A DNA stretch of 64,000 bases from Absidia repens (Eukaryota; Mucoromycota; Mucoromycetes; Mucorales; Cunninghamellaceae). Numbering within the stretch: the stretch's first letter is position 1; every line of letters starts with the position of its first letter. Position numbers and translations under genes: made by a program. Of this stretch, positions 39,151-51,600 are shown one piece after another. The stretch spans positions 1,231,255-1,295,254 of the forward strand of contig MCGE01000011.1 of the NCBI GenBank assembly GCA_002105175.1, given 5' to 3'. A model generated the notes under the pieces. The model had not been told where the DNA came from. It saw nothing but the letters and a program-made list of their open reading frames with translations, and searched no databases.

Positions 39151-41244
39151 TCATTGCCTAACGTCTACAACAGACCAACGACCAGCATCGCAATTGACCA
39201 GCATATCGCAAATGAGGGCTTTTCCAGAATGGTAAACAACACCGTCTTCACGCACCAGAAAGAGTGGCAGTTCCAATGTTCGAGGTCCAGCGTCATTATG
39301 ACGAATCAAACGGTCGTGATTGGCCACAATCAAATCTTGTACAGATGGGAGGGTGACTTTGAGGTGTGTTTGATGAGGCTGGATCGGTTGAGGCTGTACA
39401 GTTGTGCGTAAGGGGCCATGGTGAGAGCCGAGCCAGAATTCCAATAATTTCGGTGATGGTGCCGCTTGCATTAGATGCTGTCCAACAATGTCCAAGGTAT
39501 GTGTAGCTTCTTGATATTGAATGGTCGTCAGAGACGGAAAAAGAGCTGTGCTTCGTGTCGGTGGCGATGGTCTTGATGAAGATGGGGAAGAGGATGGTAA
39601 AGAAGATGGCGGCGTCGATGGTGAGCGCATTTCATTTTTGACGAGAGCATGTCGAGGATTGCTGGATAAGGACGATGTCGCTGACAATGGACTTGATACT
39701 GTTGATGGTGACGACGCAGATTCTAATCCGGTGGATGCTGGTTTGTCATAAAATGTGTATTCAAAGGTAGATATGCCCACAATGGTCCAACAAAGATAAT
39801 CGTCCACCTTTTCATAAACATCCAAACCTTCGGGTATCATCCGAGATCGAGCATAATCCAACAAAGTCGTATGAGGAGAGTGAGCAGGAAGCACACCAGG
39901 TTCATTGCCATCAGTGATACCCATAGCACTAAGATATAACGGAGGTTGATGAGGGCGACGTTGTGGCGGCGGAAGAAGTATCGATGGTGGAGATGTTGTG
40001 GTTGATTGTGTTGGTGTCGGAATAAGCTGTAAGGCAATTTTTTGCATTTGACTAACAGGACCATAAGCACCAGAGACTATGCGGCCCTTGTCGACTTTTC
40101 GAATAATCATTGGCTGTGAGCGTACACCGGTTCTTGCGTCTCTGAGAACCAATTCCGAGCCGTAAATCAAAGGAATAACCGAATTGTTGTTTCGAATGCC
40201 ACTGGATGTGGGATGTGGTCGTTGTGTTGACTGATATTGATGAGGAATACTGAGAATGATGATATCAAAAGGCGTCCAAGATCCATTTTTCGCACATAGT
40301 TGGCTGTTTTCCGACGTCATGTATTTGGTGCGAACCGTTTGTGAGTTGATGCGATTGAAGAGAGATATAGGTTGGTTGGCCAAAATACAAGTGGACACAT
40401 TGCGAGCCTTGGAAGTCTTTTTGGATGGTTTGGAGATAATGGAGATGGGTTTTGATACAAAGGACGGAGAGGAGGAGGAGGAAGAAGAGGAGGAGGAAGA
40501 GGAGGAAGAGGAAGAAGGAGGAGTGTCTGTGTTGCTGCCGCCACCAATATTGACACGGAGTGAGAATTGCTTAGCCTTGGCTGTTCCAGTGACATGCAGG
40601 TACTTGAATGAGCATTCATCATCTTCATCCAATATGGCATGTTGTTCCAAAGGTGGTGTATCGCCAGTTTCACTTATCACAGACATGGTCAAATGACAAG
40701 GAGAAGTGGAAGAATTAGCAATAGAGGAGGAGGAGGATTGGACCCGGACGACAGGAGGAGGACACAAGAAGCGTTTTTCAGATCCATATGATTTCTGAGC
40801 CACTGATGCATGATAACAAGTAAGAGTTGTTCGAGAGTCTGATGAATAAGGTTTAGACGATGGTGTTGCTGTTTCGTTTTCTGATGGTTCTGCTCTATGC
40901 GTAGTAGAGGTGGTCATGCTGGTACTGATGGTGTTTGGTTCCGCTGCTGCAGGTACTATATATGAATTCGAAGAGGTACCCGAGCTGGTTTTCCTGCGTG
41001 CGAATTTTTGGTGTACATTGTCTTCTGCCGTATATCGTCGTTTGTTTGAAGTATCTCCATTTGAATCCAAGAGCGATTCTATTGACATTGTCTGATGAGT
41101 AGTCGATTTCGTTTGCTGTGCTTGGTGATCAATGGCGGTTAGCAATGAATCCATAGGCGAGAGGCCAATAAACTGTAGTTTTCTACTGGACCCAAATACT
41201 TGTTGAGATATCACGTGTGATTGTTGTGGCGATGATGGTTCCAT
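39151..41244 (-). CDS. CSL (CBF1/RBP-J/Su(H)/LAG-1) transcription factor
   Basis: A single intronless frame of 697 aa starting MEPSSPQQSHVISQQVFGSS. The DNA-binding N-terminal Rel-like domain begins TLTCYHASVAQKSYGSEKRF, near-identical to the CSL hallmark HxxVAQKSYGxEKRFxCPPP. It continues FKYLHVTGTAKAKQFSLRVN. The beta-trefoil region follows: SKKTSKARN, then ISLFNRINSQTVRTKYM, YGSELVLRDARTGVRSQPMI, IRKVDKGRIVSGAYGPVSQM, then WTIVGISTFEYTFYD. The Rel-like C-terminal domain ends LFLVREDGVVYHSGKALI. Ser/Pro-rich loops separate the blocks, including a run of 16-17 Ser. It would bind GTGGGAA-type sites. Fungal CSL proteins exist as classes F1 and F2; which class this is needs a tree. Confidence 0.92.
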   Translation of the reverse strand: MEPSSPQQSHVISQQVFGSSRKLQFIGLSPMDSLLTAIDHQAQQTKSTTHQTMSIESLLDSNGDTSNKRRYTAEDNVHQKFARRKTSSGTSSNSYIVPAAAEPNTISTSMTTSTTHRAEPSENETATPSSKPYSSDSRTTLTCYHASVAQKSYGSEKRFLCPPPVVRVQSSSSSIANSSTSPCHLTMSVISETGDTPPLEQHAILDEDDECSFKYLHVTGTAKAKQFSLRVNIGGGSNTDTPPSSSSSSSSSSSSSSSSPSFVSKPISIISKPSKKTSKARNVSTCILANQPISLFNRINSQTVRTKYMTSENSQLCAKNGSWTPFDIIILSIPHQYQSTQRPHPTSSGIRNNNSVIPLIYGSELVLRDARTGVRSQPMIIRKVDKGRIVSGAYGPVSQMQKIALQLIPTPTQSTTTSPPSILLPPPQRRPHQPPLYLSAMGITDGNEPGVLPAHSPHTTLLDYARSRMIPEGLDVYEKVDDYLCWTIVGISTFEYTFYDKPASTGLESASSPSTVSSPLSATSSLSSNPRHALVKNEMRSPSTPPSSLPSSSPSSSRPSPPTRSTALFPSLTTIQYQEATHTLDIVGQHLMQAAPSPKLLEFWLGSHHGPLRTTVQPQPIQPHQTHLKVTLPSVQDLIVANHDRLIRHNDAGPRTLELPLFLVREDGVVYHSGKALICDMLVNCDAGRWSVVDVRQ

Positions 41245-41910
41245 AGTGTATGTATAAAAATGAAAATGAAAAAATAAACTATCAGAAAAGAGTTACAAGA
41301 AAAGAAAAGAGAAGGAAAATGCGTTCGAAAAAACTCTTAAGGAGTTTAATGGGAAATTTACATGCGGAGTTTAGATATTTGGGTGGGTCCAACGCTCAAG
41401 CCCATCTTATCTTTTTTAGATTAAATACTATAAAATTGGTTTATAGCATCACATGTATTAAGGCGGAGAGAGAGAATTATGGATACTAAATGATGAAAAA
41501 GAGGGAAAAAAAAAATACGTTGTAATGAGTTTTTTTTTCTCACCATGTGTTCCCACACATAACGATTCAGCATGGAGATGCTGGGATTATCGTGATTAAG
41601 ACTTCATTTGTGACCCAATCATAATGGCCAACAGGCACGAAATATTGACATTTTCTGATTTGGTATTTCGGATTTTTCATCACGTTCACTTTTTGTTGGA
41701 GCGATAGAATTCCTAATGCGGAGACGTGTGAAAAAAAAAAAAAAAAAAAGATAAAGACAATGAAACCATATGATTCATGATTTGCAACGCAAAAAGCATA
41801 TAATACATACATCATATATACAAAAATTATCTAAACATGCAAGCACACAATCACATACACACAAATATGAAGATCAGATACATATATATATAATAATAAA
41901 CTACATACTT
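41245..41910. other. Short intergenic gap
   Basis: AT-rich, with A-runs near 41731-41749 and no supported gene. It holds the CSL promoter on one side and the 3' end of the Sec7-PH gene on the other. Confidence 0.45.
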
Positions 41911-44900
41911 TTATTGTTGGTAAATACTATCATGATAACATTGGTACTTTCTAACTTCTAATTCTAAATACATTTTCTTGTCATGCCAAGGACCAGTTGC
42001 CCATCCAGGTTGTTGTAGGTGATGTTTGAGTTCCGTTTGTAAAGAGAGCAGATGTGTATCAATCGCTTCTTGCTGTCCTTTCTTGTCCAATACACTGGCA
42101 CCAGCTGGAGGAAGAGGTCGTTTCCACATCGTAGATGAAGACAATTCCCGAGATAGTACAACTTTTGTTTCTCTTGCCGCCCAGTAGTTACAATCACGTA
42201 TCCATATGGCTACTTGAGATTCAGACCCACAATCAAATATGTATGTGTTGTTGCCCTTTGCTAATTGAAGCAAAAACACATGTGAACCATGTCTTTCACA
42301 AAATGTATTCCCAAGATGAATATTCACTTCTTGATAGGGTTCCTATCCCAGAAAAAAAAAAAAAAAAAAATAGACGCATTATAACACTACCATAAAAGGA
42401 TCGATTTGATTGATGATGGCTTTCCTTTTTTTCACTGATAATCTATTGACAAAAAAAGATTCGTGTTACCTTATTTTTTAACATCTGACCATTGTTGGAA
42501 CCACTAAAGTTTGTTACAGAGTTGGTGACAGCGGCGGGGGATGTTAAATGTTGCATAAACCTTTTCTTAACCTTGCTTTTGTTGGCATCGGATGGCAGAG
42601 GGCTCGATGATGATAACGATGACGGCGATAAAGTGGTAGTAATATCAGTGGCATAATTTTCCATAGTAGTTGTAGTTGCCGTCGTTGCAGTGGTTTCCCC
42701 AAGTCGATGGTGATAGATATGTAGATGTCCAAGGTGTAGGATGACCCAGCAAATTTTCCATGCTTCGCCGTTCAACTGGCATGAAAGCGGTCCTTCCTTG
42801 TATGGTCCGATCTTGGTGCGATGGGTGTCCCTTCGACGTAACAATGTCCATGACGGCGTGGATAAGAGGGAATTCGATCGTTGATGACGTTGTTGTTTTT
42901 TTTTTTGTGGTGTCGATGTCGATTTCTCTGGTACTATCCCTATACTTGTATTATGCTGCTTGTCGGTAGTGCTAATGAACATATCATTAAATGCAGTCTA
43001 TCAAATGAGGTATAGTTAGTTAAAAAAATGGTGATTAGGAAAATATTCCCACCCCAATCATTGGATCAAGTATTTCCTTACGTCAAGTCGGCTCCCAACA
43101 CTTGGTTCTTCATTTTGCTGCAGTGGCCCAGAATCATGACGAGTCGAGGAATGCTTAGTTGGGGCAGTAAGTGGCCATGGTTGTGGTTGTGGTTGATTTA
43201 AAGGTAATAGACTTGACTTCTCGACGGATTTGTACAAAGACTAAAAAATACCATATATATATAAACCATTGAGCATTCACTCTCTTTCCTTGTGTCATTG
43301 GATCATTCCGTCCTTTATCTTACCTGAAGACACTTTGTCATCGCTTCCTGCCACGTGCTTTCACCATCAGCGTCAAATAACATGATAGGGATGGATGCTT
43401 GATGATCCAGTACCAGCTTGATTGTACTAGCGCAAAATCCTTCTATTGTTGTATGTTCTTGACCAGCATGAACATCGGTATTGAGTAGCATGAGTGAATG
43501 AATGATAATATAGACCAATTCTAATAAAATAAAACAACATATATGACATCAACAAATGCGAAACATAGCCTGTATCTCTTGTCTACAATTGTTACCTGCA
43601 CATTGTAATAATTTGGATGGATTGCATTCCCAGTAAAGTTGAGCAAACACTTGTAAAGCCTGATCAATGTCCGAGACGCTGGCCTTTGAATAATCGATTC
43701 TATTACTGTAGGCTCTAAAAAAAACAAAAAAAAGAGTCAGTGCACTGCTTATTTGTAAGGGGAGTAAGTCATCGTCAGGATTGTAAAACAACATACATAC
43801 CGGAATGCTTTGTCTAAAGGTACACCTTTAAAATGCAAACTCCCAAGACTGCTGGTGGCGATGGAAGATTGACATGATGATGTATGCTGGTCTTGTTGTT
43901 CGAGGTTGATATAAGAATGGAAAAGGGTGGTGGATCGCCATAGGTCAGATTTTGTAGCAAACATGTCAAACCAATCGATTTTCAATAGAGATTGTCTTCG
44001 CCATTCCAGTAATACTTGAGCTACTTCTGGATCCATAGAATCAAAGATCGAATTGTTGTGTAAGCCCTTCACATCACTGCTGTCACTTTTGCTGTATTCA
44101 CTAATGCTGTCATTGTATTCATTGATGAAGTTTTTTTCAATGTTTTCATTCAAGTCATTGTCCATTGTTTTGATGCAATCAATGAGGTCATCGTCCACTG
44201 TTGTTGTTGATTTTTTGCTGCGAGTGTCGTCAATGAGTTCGTTGCTGTTCTTGTTGTCATCATAATATCGATTAATGTAATATATACTGTCATCAGAATA
44301 GTTGTTGATTTCATCCAGTCGATCTTCCATATCTCCAGAGTAATCGCTTGATCCACCCGCCGTTTTGTAAGTGTCATCATTTTCGTCATCATCGTCCCCA
44401 CTATCTATTTCATCATTTCCACTGGAACAAGAATTTTCAGATCGTACAGTAGGTAGCGCACTAGAAGATGGCATTCCATAATTTTGGTAATTCGGCTTTG
44501 TTGTTGTGGTGGTGGTGGTGGTCGTGGCTCCTGTTGCAACTGCTGTGACTGGAAGAGGAGGAGGAGGAGGAAATGCTGATGTTCTAGAAAGGGTTGATGT
44601 TGTAGGTGAAGATGGAGGAATCATTTTCGCTGTCATTACATTTAATAAACGTGGTTGTGATGAGGTTACGGGTAGTGGTATAGTGTCGGTGGCGTTTGAC
44701 GGTGCTGCAGTCATTAGTAGTCGAGGAATAGTTGGGGAAGTTGGTGAGGTGGGAACACTTGTCGGCCGTTTTCTTCCATCACCAGAATCGCTAACCGATG
44801 AGACATGGGATACTAGTGATAAATTCGACATTGTAGACGTTTCCGGCTCGCCAATCCATGAGGGTGAATAATGTGCTTGTCGTTCATGTTCATATAACTG

Positions 44901-45274
44901 TTGACTGAGCCAATTGGAGAGCCTCGACTTTGTCTGATCACTGGGTGTTCCAGAATGGCCTTTATTCTTATTGAGAGAATGAGAGATAGTGGTATCGGCA
45001 TTGGGAGATTCGTTTGGGTAACCAGTCTTAATGATGATATAATAAAGGATCGTTAATTGATTTGGCGAAATATAACGCACATATGACAAAAAGGCGGCAC
45101 TTACATTTGCAACAACTTTTAGAGAGCGCCATACTGGTCTTCGACTGTGTCTCTATTCAAAACAAAATGAAAGCGAATTTCGTATGAAATTGAGTACATT
45201 GTACGGCACTTGTTTAGTATGTATGGATGTACCTTATCACCGTCACTACCTGCGGCAACTTTCGTGTCAGTCAT
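41911..45274 (-). CDS. Sec7 and PH domain protein, Arf GEF-like (EFA6/Yel1/Syt1 type)
   Basis: Starts MTDTKVAAGSDGDK (ATG at 45274) and splices to RHSRRPVWRSLKVVAN and TGYPNESPNADTT. A long disordered N-terminus is Ser/Thr/Pro-rich, then acidic. The Sec7 domain begins LHFKGVPLDKAFRAYSNRID and has AQLYWECNPSKLLQCA, then LVYIIIHSLMLLNTDVHAG, the second Sec7 motif. Where active exchange factors carry the catalytic glutamate (LPxE), this protein reads YSKASVSDID. The PH domain has GPLSCQLNGEAWKICWVILH and ends ESQVAIWIRDCNYWAARETK, the W...NYWAA helix typical of EFA6/PSD-type PH domains. A helical C-terminus follows. It would act on Arf GTPases at membranes; lack of the glutamic finger makes exchange activity uncertain. 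Confidence 0.85.
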
Positions 45275-45827
45275 GAATGGGGTCGGTGGTATAGAGTGAT
45301 ATTGACAGAAGATCTATCGGATAGGGTATGGAATCAGATATGATATTATATATAATTTTTCAGAAAGGATTTTGTATAAAGCTAAAAATAAAAAATAAAT
45401 ACAAGGTAAAAGAAAAAGCTCTGTTCATTTGTAAAAATGGCCCTGAACATGTTACACGAATAAACTCCGACTTTTTTGGAAGCACACTGTGTTAAGGCAT
45501 ACAATATTTTATAAGGAGAGAAAGTCATCCATGATATTAAAACAACGCCTCTCCTTTGCCCTCACATCTCTCTTAAGTACTTATCATGGACTTCACTCCT
45601 TAAAAAATTCATCAGCGACTTCTTTTTCTTTGTTTTCTTACTGTTTTTTTGGTTCTTTTGTTTCTTTCTTTGTTTTGCACCCATTTATTTTTCTCTGACG
45701 AGAGTAAATTATCAACTACTTACTGTACGCTATAAACCTCCACGACAACAGCAACAGCAACAATAACAAAAAAACGCAAATAAAAGCCACCACACTAGAC
45801 ACAGTAATCATCTTTTCTAATCAATTC
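45275..45827. promoter_or_regulatory. Divergent promoter region of Sec7-PH and surface-protein genes
   Basis: About 550 bp between divergent starts. Pyrimidine-rich on the right side before the ATG at 45828 (TTTCTTTGTTTTCTTACTG...). No single clear TATA box assigned. Confidence 0.4.
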
Positions 45828-47283
45828 ATGTATTCAATTAATTTACGCATATTATTCATGTACTTCCTGATGCTACTATCCATTTACCCCAATTTTTCAT
45901 GGGCATCAAAGTCAAGTATGAAAGGCTATTTACCTTAATTTGAAACCCCGTTTACTAACTGTTTTTTGGGGGGTATCATGTTATTAGATACCAACTGTGG
46001 GCAGCATGGTAACTTGGACACCATTTGCTCTCCAATAACAGGGGATTCATGGCGACAAAATGGTACTTATTTGGCTACATGGAATCCATTCTATCCTACT
46101 TACGTATCTTCGGTAATATTTTTTTTAAGAGAAAACAGCAATTCATGCATTTCCTCACCTTTTTATTACTTTATTTATCATGTCACAGGCGTCTCTCTCG
46201 ATATATATTTATTTTGTCGAGAACTATGAAAAAATTAATGTGATAAGTTTTCACAATGTCACCAATACCGGCGAATATCCGATTTTAATTAACAACACTT
46301 GGTTTGATCCATCGTTGAACTTACCAAGCTCACCTAAGCATGATGCATTATTTTACCTAATCTCTTCAGAATTGAACCCCATCACCGAGATGAATAATTT
46401 AAACTCCGTGTGGTCTTCACCAATTCATTTCAACGTTGGTAGGATTTTTTTTAAAAAAAATGTACCATATTCACTATTGCTTATGAAATTTATTTTGGTT
46501 ACTCACTTTGCACTAGAACCTTTATCCCCGCCGCTTTCAAATCCTCAAGTGGTCAATACCACCGCCTCAAGCTTACCCGTTTCGTCATCTTCAGATCGAC
46601 CGCCTTGGGTGATCCCACTTATTGTGATTGGATGCTTATTACTCTTATTAGGCTGTATTAGTACTTTTTATATATTACGAATTCTTCGCCGTAGAAAGTT
46701 AGTTTTTGATGAAAAAGCTCATTCAGGTAATGTGAAGCACAATTAATAACCAAAAAAAAGTGGTGCAATTTACTAAACTCTCCAGATTACTGCCCCCCCC
46801 TTCTTTTTTTTTTTTTATCGGACAGAACAAATAAGCTCTAAAAGTAGTACAATATATTCACCATCATGCGATCAATTCTCTAAGAAAAATCAACAGAATG
46901 ATCGGCAACACACAAATATGTCTTCCGTAACACCACCACCTCCAACACTGCAAAGCATAAGTAACTTATCAAGTCGCTCCGAACCACCATTGACATCAAC
47001 AGATGCCATACTGATTGCTGATACATTCCGTCAACGCATGCGGCGACCAAATTGGCCACACTGTAGTAATATTGTTCAAGAACAGCACTCATCAATAATG
47101 GAACCAACTGCATGTAAGGATGGAGATGAAGATTATAATACTAGAAAGGAAGAGGATGAGGAAAACAAACGACAGTTGGCCAGTGAACGTTTATTGAAAA
47201 ATGAACTGGAGGCGGAAGGTACATTAATGAAGAAAGTAGGAAAGCGGGCCCATTTGCTTAGTACCATCCAATATGATGAATGA
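45828..47283 (+). CDS. Single-pass type I surface membrane protein, fungal, unknown function
   Basis: Exon 1 encodes a signal peptide (MYSINLRILFMYFLMLLSIY) ending WASKS. It splices at 45914 to NTNCGQHGNLDTICSPITGD and SWRQNGTYLATWNPFYPTYV. Further exons give an extracellular beta-rich domain (ASLSIYIYFVENYEKINVIS, NVTNTGEYPILINNTWF) with N-glycosylation sites and a Ser/Thr/Pro-rich stalk. One membrane segment follows (WVIPLIVIGCLLLLLGCIS), then a basic stop-transfer (RILRRRKL). The cytoplasmic tail is Ser-rich and ends in a charged helix (RQLASERLLKNELEAEGTLM). The layout resembles fungal cell-surface sensors or adhesion-type proteins, without a recognised domain. Stop TGA at 47281-47283. 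Confidence 0.75.
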
Positions 47284-47662
47284 ATAAATATTATTATTAT
47301 TATTTTGACGATGATCCTCAAACAATTTTGATCCTTAGATGTAGATATTTCTAATAGAAAAGTAGTTGGTTGTCTTTTTCTTCTTTGCTCCTCCATAATT
47401 GGTTTAGTTTATTACAGCTTTTCAACTTGAATTTGAGACGGAGTGTAAAATGGTTTTAGACGATGGCAAAATAAAGTTGGGAAGGGAAGTAAAATAAATT
47501 GCGATGAAGGGAAAAGGTAATTGGGACAGGAGGCAAAAGTAGGTGAGACAAACAGGTGAGCCAAGATGAGAGTAAAGGAAAGTGTGAGTCCAAATGAAAT
47601 ATCTTTGTGTTTCATTTTCTTGTAACTTACGTGTATACATCAACACATATTTGTTATGTGGA
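47284..47662. other. Convergent gap downstream of surface protein and Fanzor gene
   Basis: The 3' flanks of two convergent genes. In Fanzor and TnpB systems the guide (omega) RNA is usually made from sequence at or just past the nuclease 3' end, so this stretch is where one would look. I could not see a clear conserved structure by eye. Confidence 0.35.
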
Positions 47663-48583
47663 TTATTGTTCAGTGGTCGGTCTTGCCAACAGCCCAGGGC
47701 GTCTTCCAGCAGTGACAAGGTTCATAAAAGCGGCGCGCAGATTCCGAGATGCATTGGTGTCCCGTTGCCACACAGTGTTACAGCGACGACACGCTAACAC
47801 TGCGTACATACGTTTCGCCTGTTCACCAGGTCGGGTAATCACCGAGTTCGTGAGCTTTCTGTGACCACATTTTGAGCATACTTGCGACGTACGATATTCA
47901 TCCATATTCACAAAAATAAGTTTCCCAGACTTGTCCGCCTTTGACAAAAGATGTCGACACTTGTCAGCAAGGGATCCTTCGCCTTTTTTATTTCTGCCGA
48001 ACTTTGCGTCGCCGAAAACCACAATCGGTACCTTGTCTTTGTCATTGTTTATGGGAGCCTTTTTCCATTTCCTATGTATAAGAAATATGTTCAACAAATG
48101 TTATTATGCCTTGCATATACATTTTTAAATCAAATAAACTTGCCTAAGCTTCGGCGGCGGTGGAGGAAGAGGAGGTGGATCGTCAGTATCGTCAGACCTT
48201 GTTCGTCGTCGTCTTCTTTGTCGTGTCTGGCCAATATTTGAAGATCTTTCCATGGCACCTGGTGGAGGTCTGTACTTGTAGCCGCCATCAATCAACACAT
48301 TCACCAATTCGGCGTCCATCTTTTGTCTTCCTTGGTAATTGGCGAACTCCAGACCGAGAATAGCCTCTTGCCCATAAAATTCCGTCAAAGGACCTAGCGC
48401 TTGTAATGATGATTGAATGTATGCCTGTATCCCTTCCAAATCAGTGGTTTTGTTTGTCGTTATTTGCGCCTCCACAGTACGAATTGCATCAGTTTTCAAC
48501 ATGTTGATTTTGTTGGACGTTTTTCTGAAGCCTGCACGAGTATAATATTCGATAGAGGATATACGTCGAATTTCATGACCTTA

Positions 48584-48634
<51 letters not shown>

Positions 48635-51600
48635 TTAGAATGTCGTCTGTCTGCCATTAGATGTCCTTTTCAATTACTCTCTTGTTCGTGTTCAGTATCG
48701 ACTTGAGCATCAGCATCAGCGTGGGCGGCATCATCAGCGTGGGCGGCATCATCAGCGTGGCGGCATCATCAGCGTGGGCGGCATCATCATCTTGGGCGGC
48801 ATCATCATCTTGGGCGGCATCATCATCTTGGGCAGCTCCTAGCACCGATATTAGTAAATAAACAAAGAAAAAAAGAAAAAGTCAATACATAAACAATAGT
48901 TCTTGTAGAAAACCACCATAGCCACTTACCCTCCTGTTCCACTGCGTAATTGTAAACGTCATCACTTGAACCATTGCTAGCCACATAGATTGAATTCATA
49001 CCAGGATCTACACCCCACACATTCAAATACGGGAATTCCCACGCTTGGAAGTCTTCAGGTTGCAAATCAGGAAGAGCAGCATCATTTCGAATCGGCTTGT
49101 TGAAAGGGATTGATACAGAAAATCCGTTCGTCACGATGTACTTTGCAAATATCATCCCATTCCCTTTTCTGATTTTGTCAACGTTGAGGATGTTCGTCAA
49201 TGTTTCATCGCCATGGATATATTGTGGGAGGCTTACTGATCGAAGGATTTGCCCCATGGATGTATTGTCGATTTTGATGCTTTTCTTTGTGTAGGACGGT
49301 TTCGGCACCAAGTTGTAAACTTGTTGCTTTTTCATCAAGTGATCGACTGCAGGTGTGAAGCATCTTGGTAACAAATCCTGGTGGTGTTCAGGGTCCTGTA
49401 AGTATTCAACAGAATGAAGAATTTGCTGGCGAGTGTTGGCGATGGTGTTTTGTAAGGATGTAAATGACAAGTCCGACAGGTACGATAATTGTTGGCGGTC
49501 AAGGTTGTCGTTTGTCGGTATAATTTGTTGTATTGTTTTTGCCAATTTTGACCGTCGGCGTCGACCTATTCTTGAGTTTTCATCAAGTCCACGTACTACT
49601 TCAAAGCACCAAGTGCGAGGAACTACGGTCTGTACTGGGTTTACTGCATTTGCGGTGTCGATATTGTGTTGGTCAAAAGCGCGGACAATGTTATAACCAT
49701 ACTTCGTGAAGATATCGCAATGGCGAGAAATATATCCAGTTGACAGTTGCGTAGTCGAATTGTCTAGCAATGTTGCCGGTGCCCCCGCCTGTTGACAATA
49801 GTTGATCAAATTATTCAGCAAATGACGATTTCCAAGTTGATCGTTGTCGAAGTATTGTCGTTGAGCTTCCAAAAATTGGCGATGTGGGTTGGTGTATGTA
49901 TCCTGACGAGCGCCGAGATCATCAAGTAAGGGCCGTACCTCCATAATAGCAAGATCCAAGGAGTCAAGAAGTTCTTGCGTTTCCTGGTTGATGTTAGCTT
50001 CGCCATCCACTTGCTGTTCCATCATCGTTTGCAAAGATGTCATCACACCGTTCACCATGCTGTCATTCCATCGTTCGTCGTTTAGCTGGTGTTGAAAACC
50101 GAAGTGATTTGAGATATTCAATAGCAATTGGGTTGAAGCCTGGTACAGATGAAGCAGTTCGTGGAGTCTGGTGGATAATTGGATCAAAGAGGCAACAATC
50201 GTGGGATCCGTGGTTTCCGCTACTTCGGTTGACATTGTTCCAATTCTTGAGATAGCGATTGCAATGACTGATCGAAGGCCGGTTTCCCTGTTCATGATAC
50301 GTCCATGAAGAACACCGTATGCATTTTCAACTTCTTTTCCAAGTGAATCTGTTTGTTCTTGTAGAGCAGCCATATTATAAACACACAAAAGGTCCACTTT
50401 CCCATCATCTAGTACAGCATTTACATCGTCTTTTATTTCGTCAGTAATGCCAGGTTGAGACAAAGCATCAGAAGACACGATTGCAATATCCGCATTGTTG
50501 ACCAGACTTGCTAGGATGTGAAGCCCCAATACGTTGCAAGTTTTTTCAATCGAATCCTATGAATACAATAATGGCGGTAAGTATCAAACATTGAACTCTG
50601 TATACTTTTATTGTATTGTATTACTTACCTTTTGTTGTTCCTGTTCTAATATTTGTTCTTCAGGATCCTGCTGCTGGAGAAGTTGCTGTTGCTGTTGTTG
50701 TTGATGCTGTTGGTTCTGGCGTTGCACCATTCGCTGACGAAGACGTAAAGAAAATAAATTTGACATCCACTGCGTAAAGTCCTCAACAATTCGATTTGTA
50801 AATTTTGTCGCATATTGGGCCAACATTGGAGTCAGAATATTCGCATACGCTTTTCCATGAATTTTTGTACAAGAAAAGCTTGTCGGGACGCTTCTGTTGG
50901 ATTCAGTTGCTGATACACATTGTCGATATTCGTCGCCAAATCCATGCTGATTGAATTGTTGATGGTGATGTTGCTGCCAGTGACTTGTTGAAAGATAGCA
51001 TAAAAAAAACTCATCGTAAAGAGCTGTTTTGGTATGGGTTGGTGGTTCGTCAAAGAGTGATATAGATAAAATGTAATAAATAGGTGCACTTTTATGACTG
51101 TATCCCGAGTGTACGAAACAACGTCGCTGATTCCCTGTAGAATTTGTTGATGATGATCCTGGTTTTCAATCCGCAGCAATGATTTCAGTCCCTGTTTCCG
51201 GCAAACCGTCGTCGTTTTACCCAATTCTTGTTGTACTTGTTGTAGTCGAGTCTGTTTCCGGAAGGGGCATTTTCGATTTGTTGATCGTGAATGAGTGGTT
51301 GCTGTTTCAAAGCTACGATGTTCAAGGCAAACCGGGCAAGGACGGACTGATTTCTTTTGACCAATTTTTTTTCGCATTAAAGAGCCACCCCGTTTGGCCA
51401 CCTTTTCGAGAGTACCTTGTTTGCGCTTACGCTTGGACCCAGCCAACTGTCTTGAAGTTGAGCCGCGAGTTGATAATGAGGAGGCATCACCGTCGCTGTT
51501 ATCACTGTCGGTGTCATCATCGTTTTCCGCACGTCTTTGTTCATCTTCAGCTTTTGTGTAAAAAAAAAGAAAGATTAGTAAGATTACCTTGTTTCTCATA

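Noticed and set aside
44506..44871. Plus-strand Val/Gly-rich open frame
   Set aside because: Antisense of the disordered Thr/Pro-rich N-terminus of the Sec7-PH protein.
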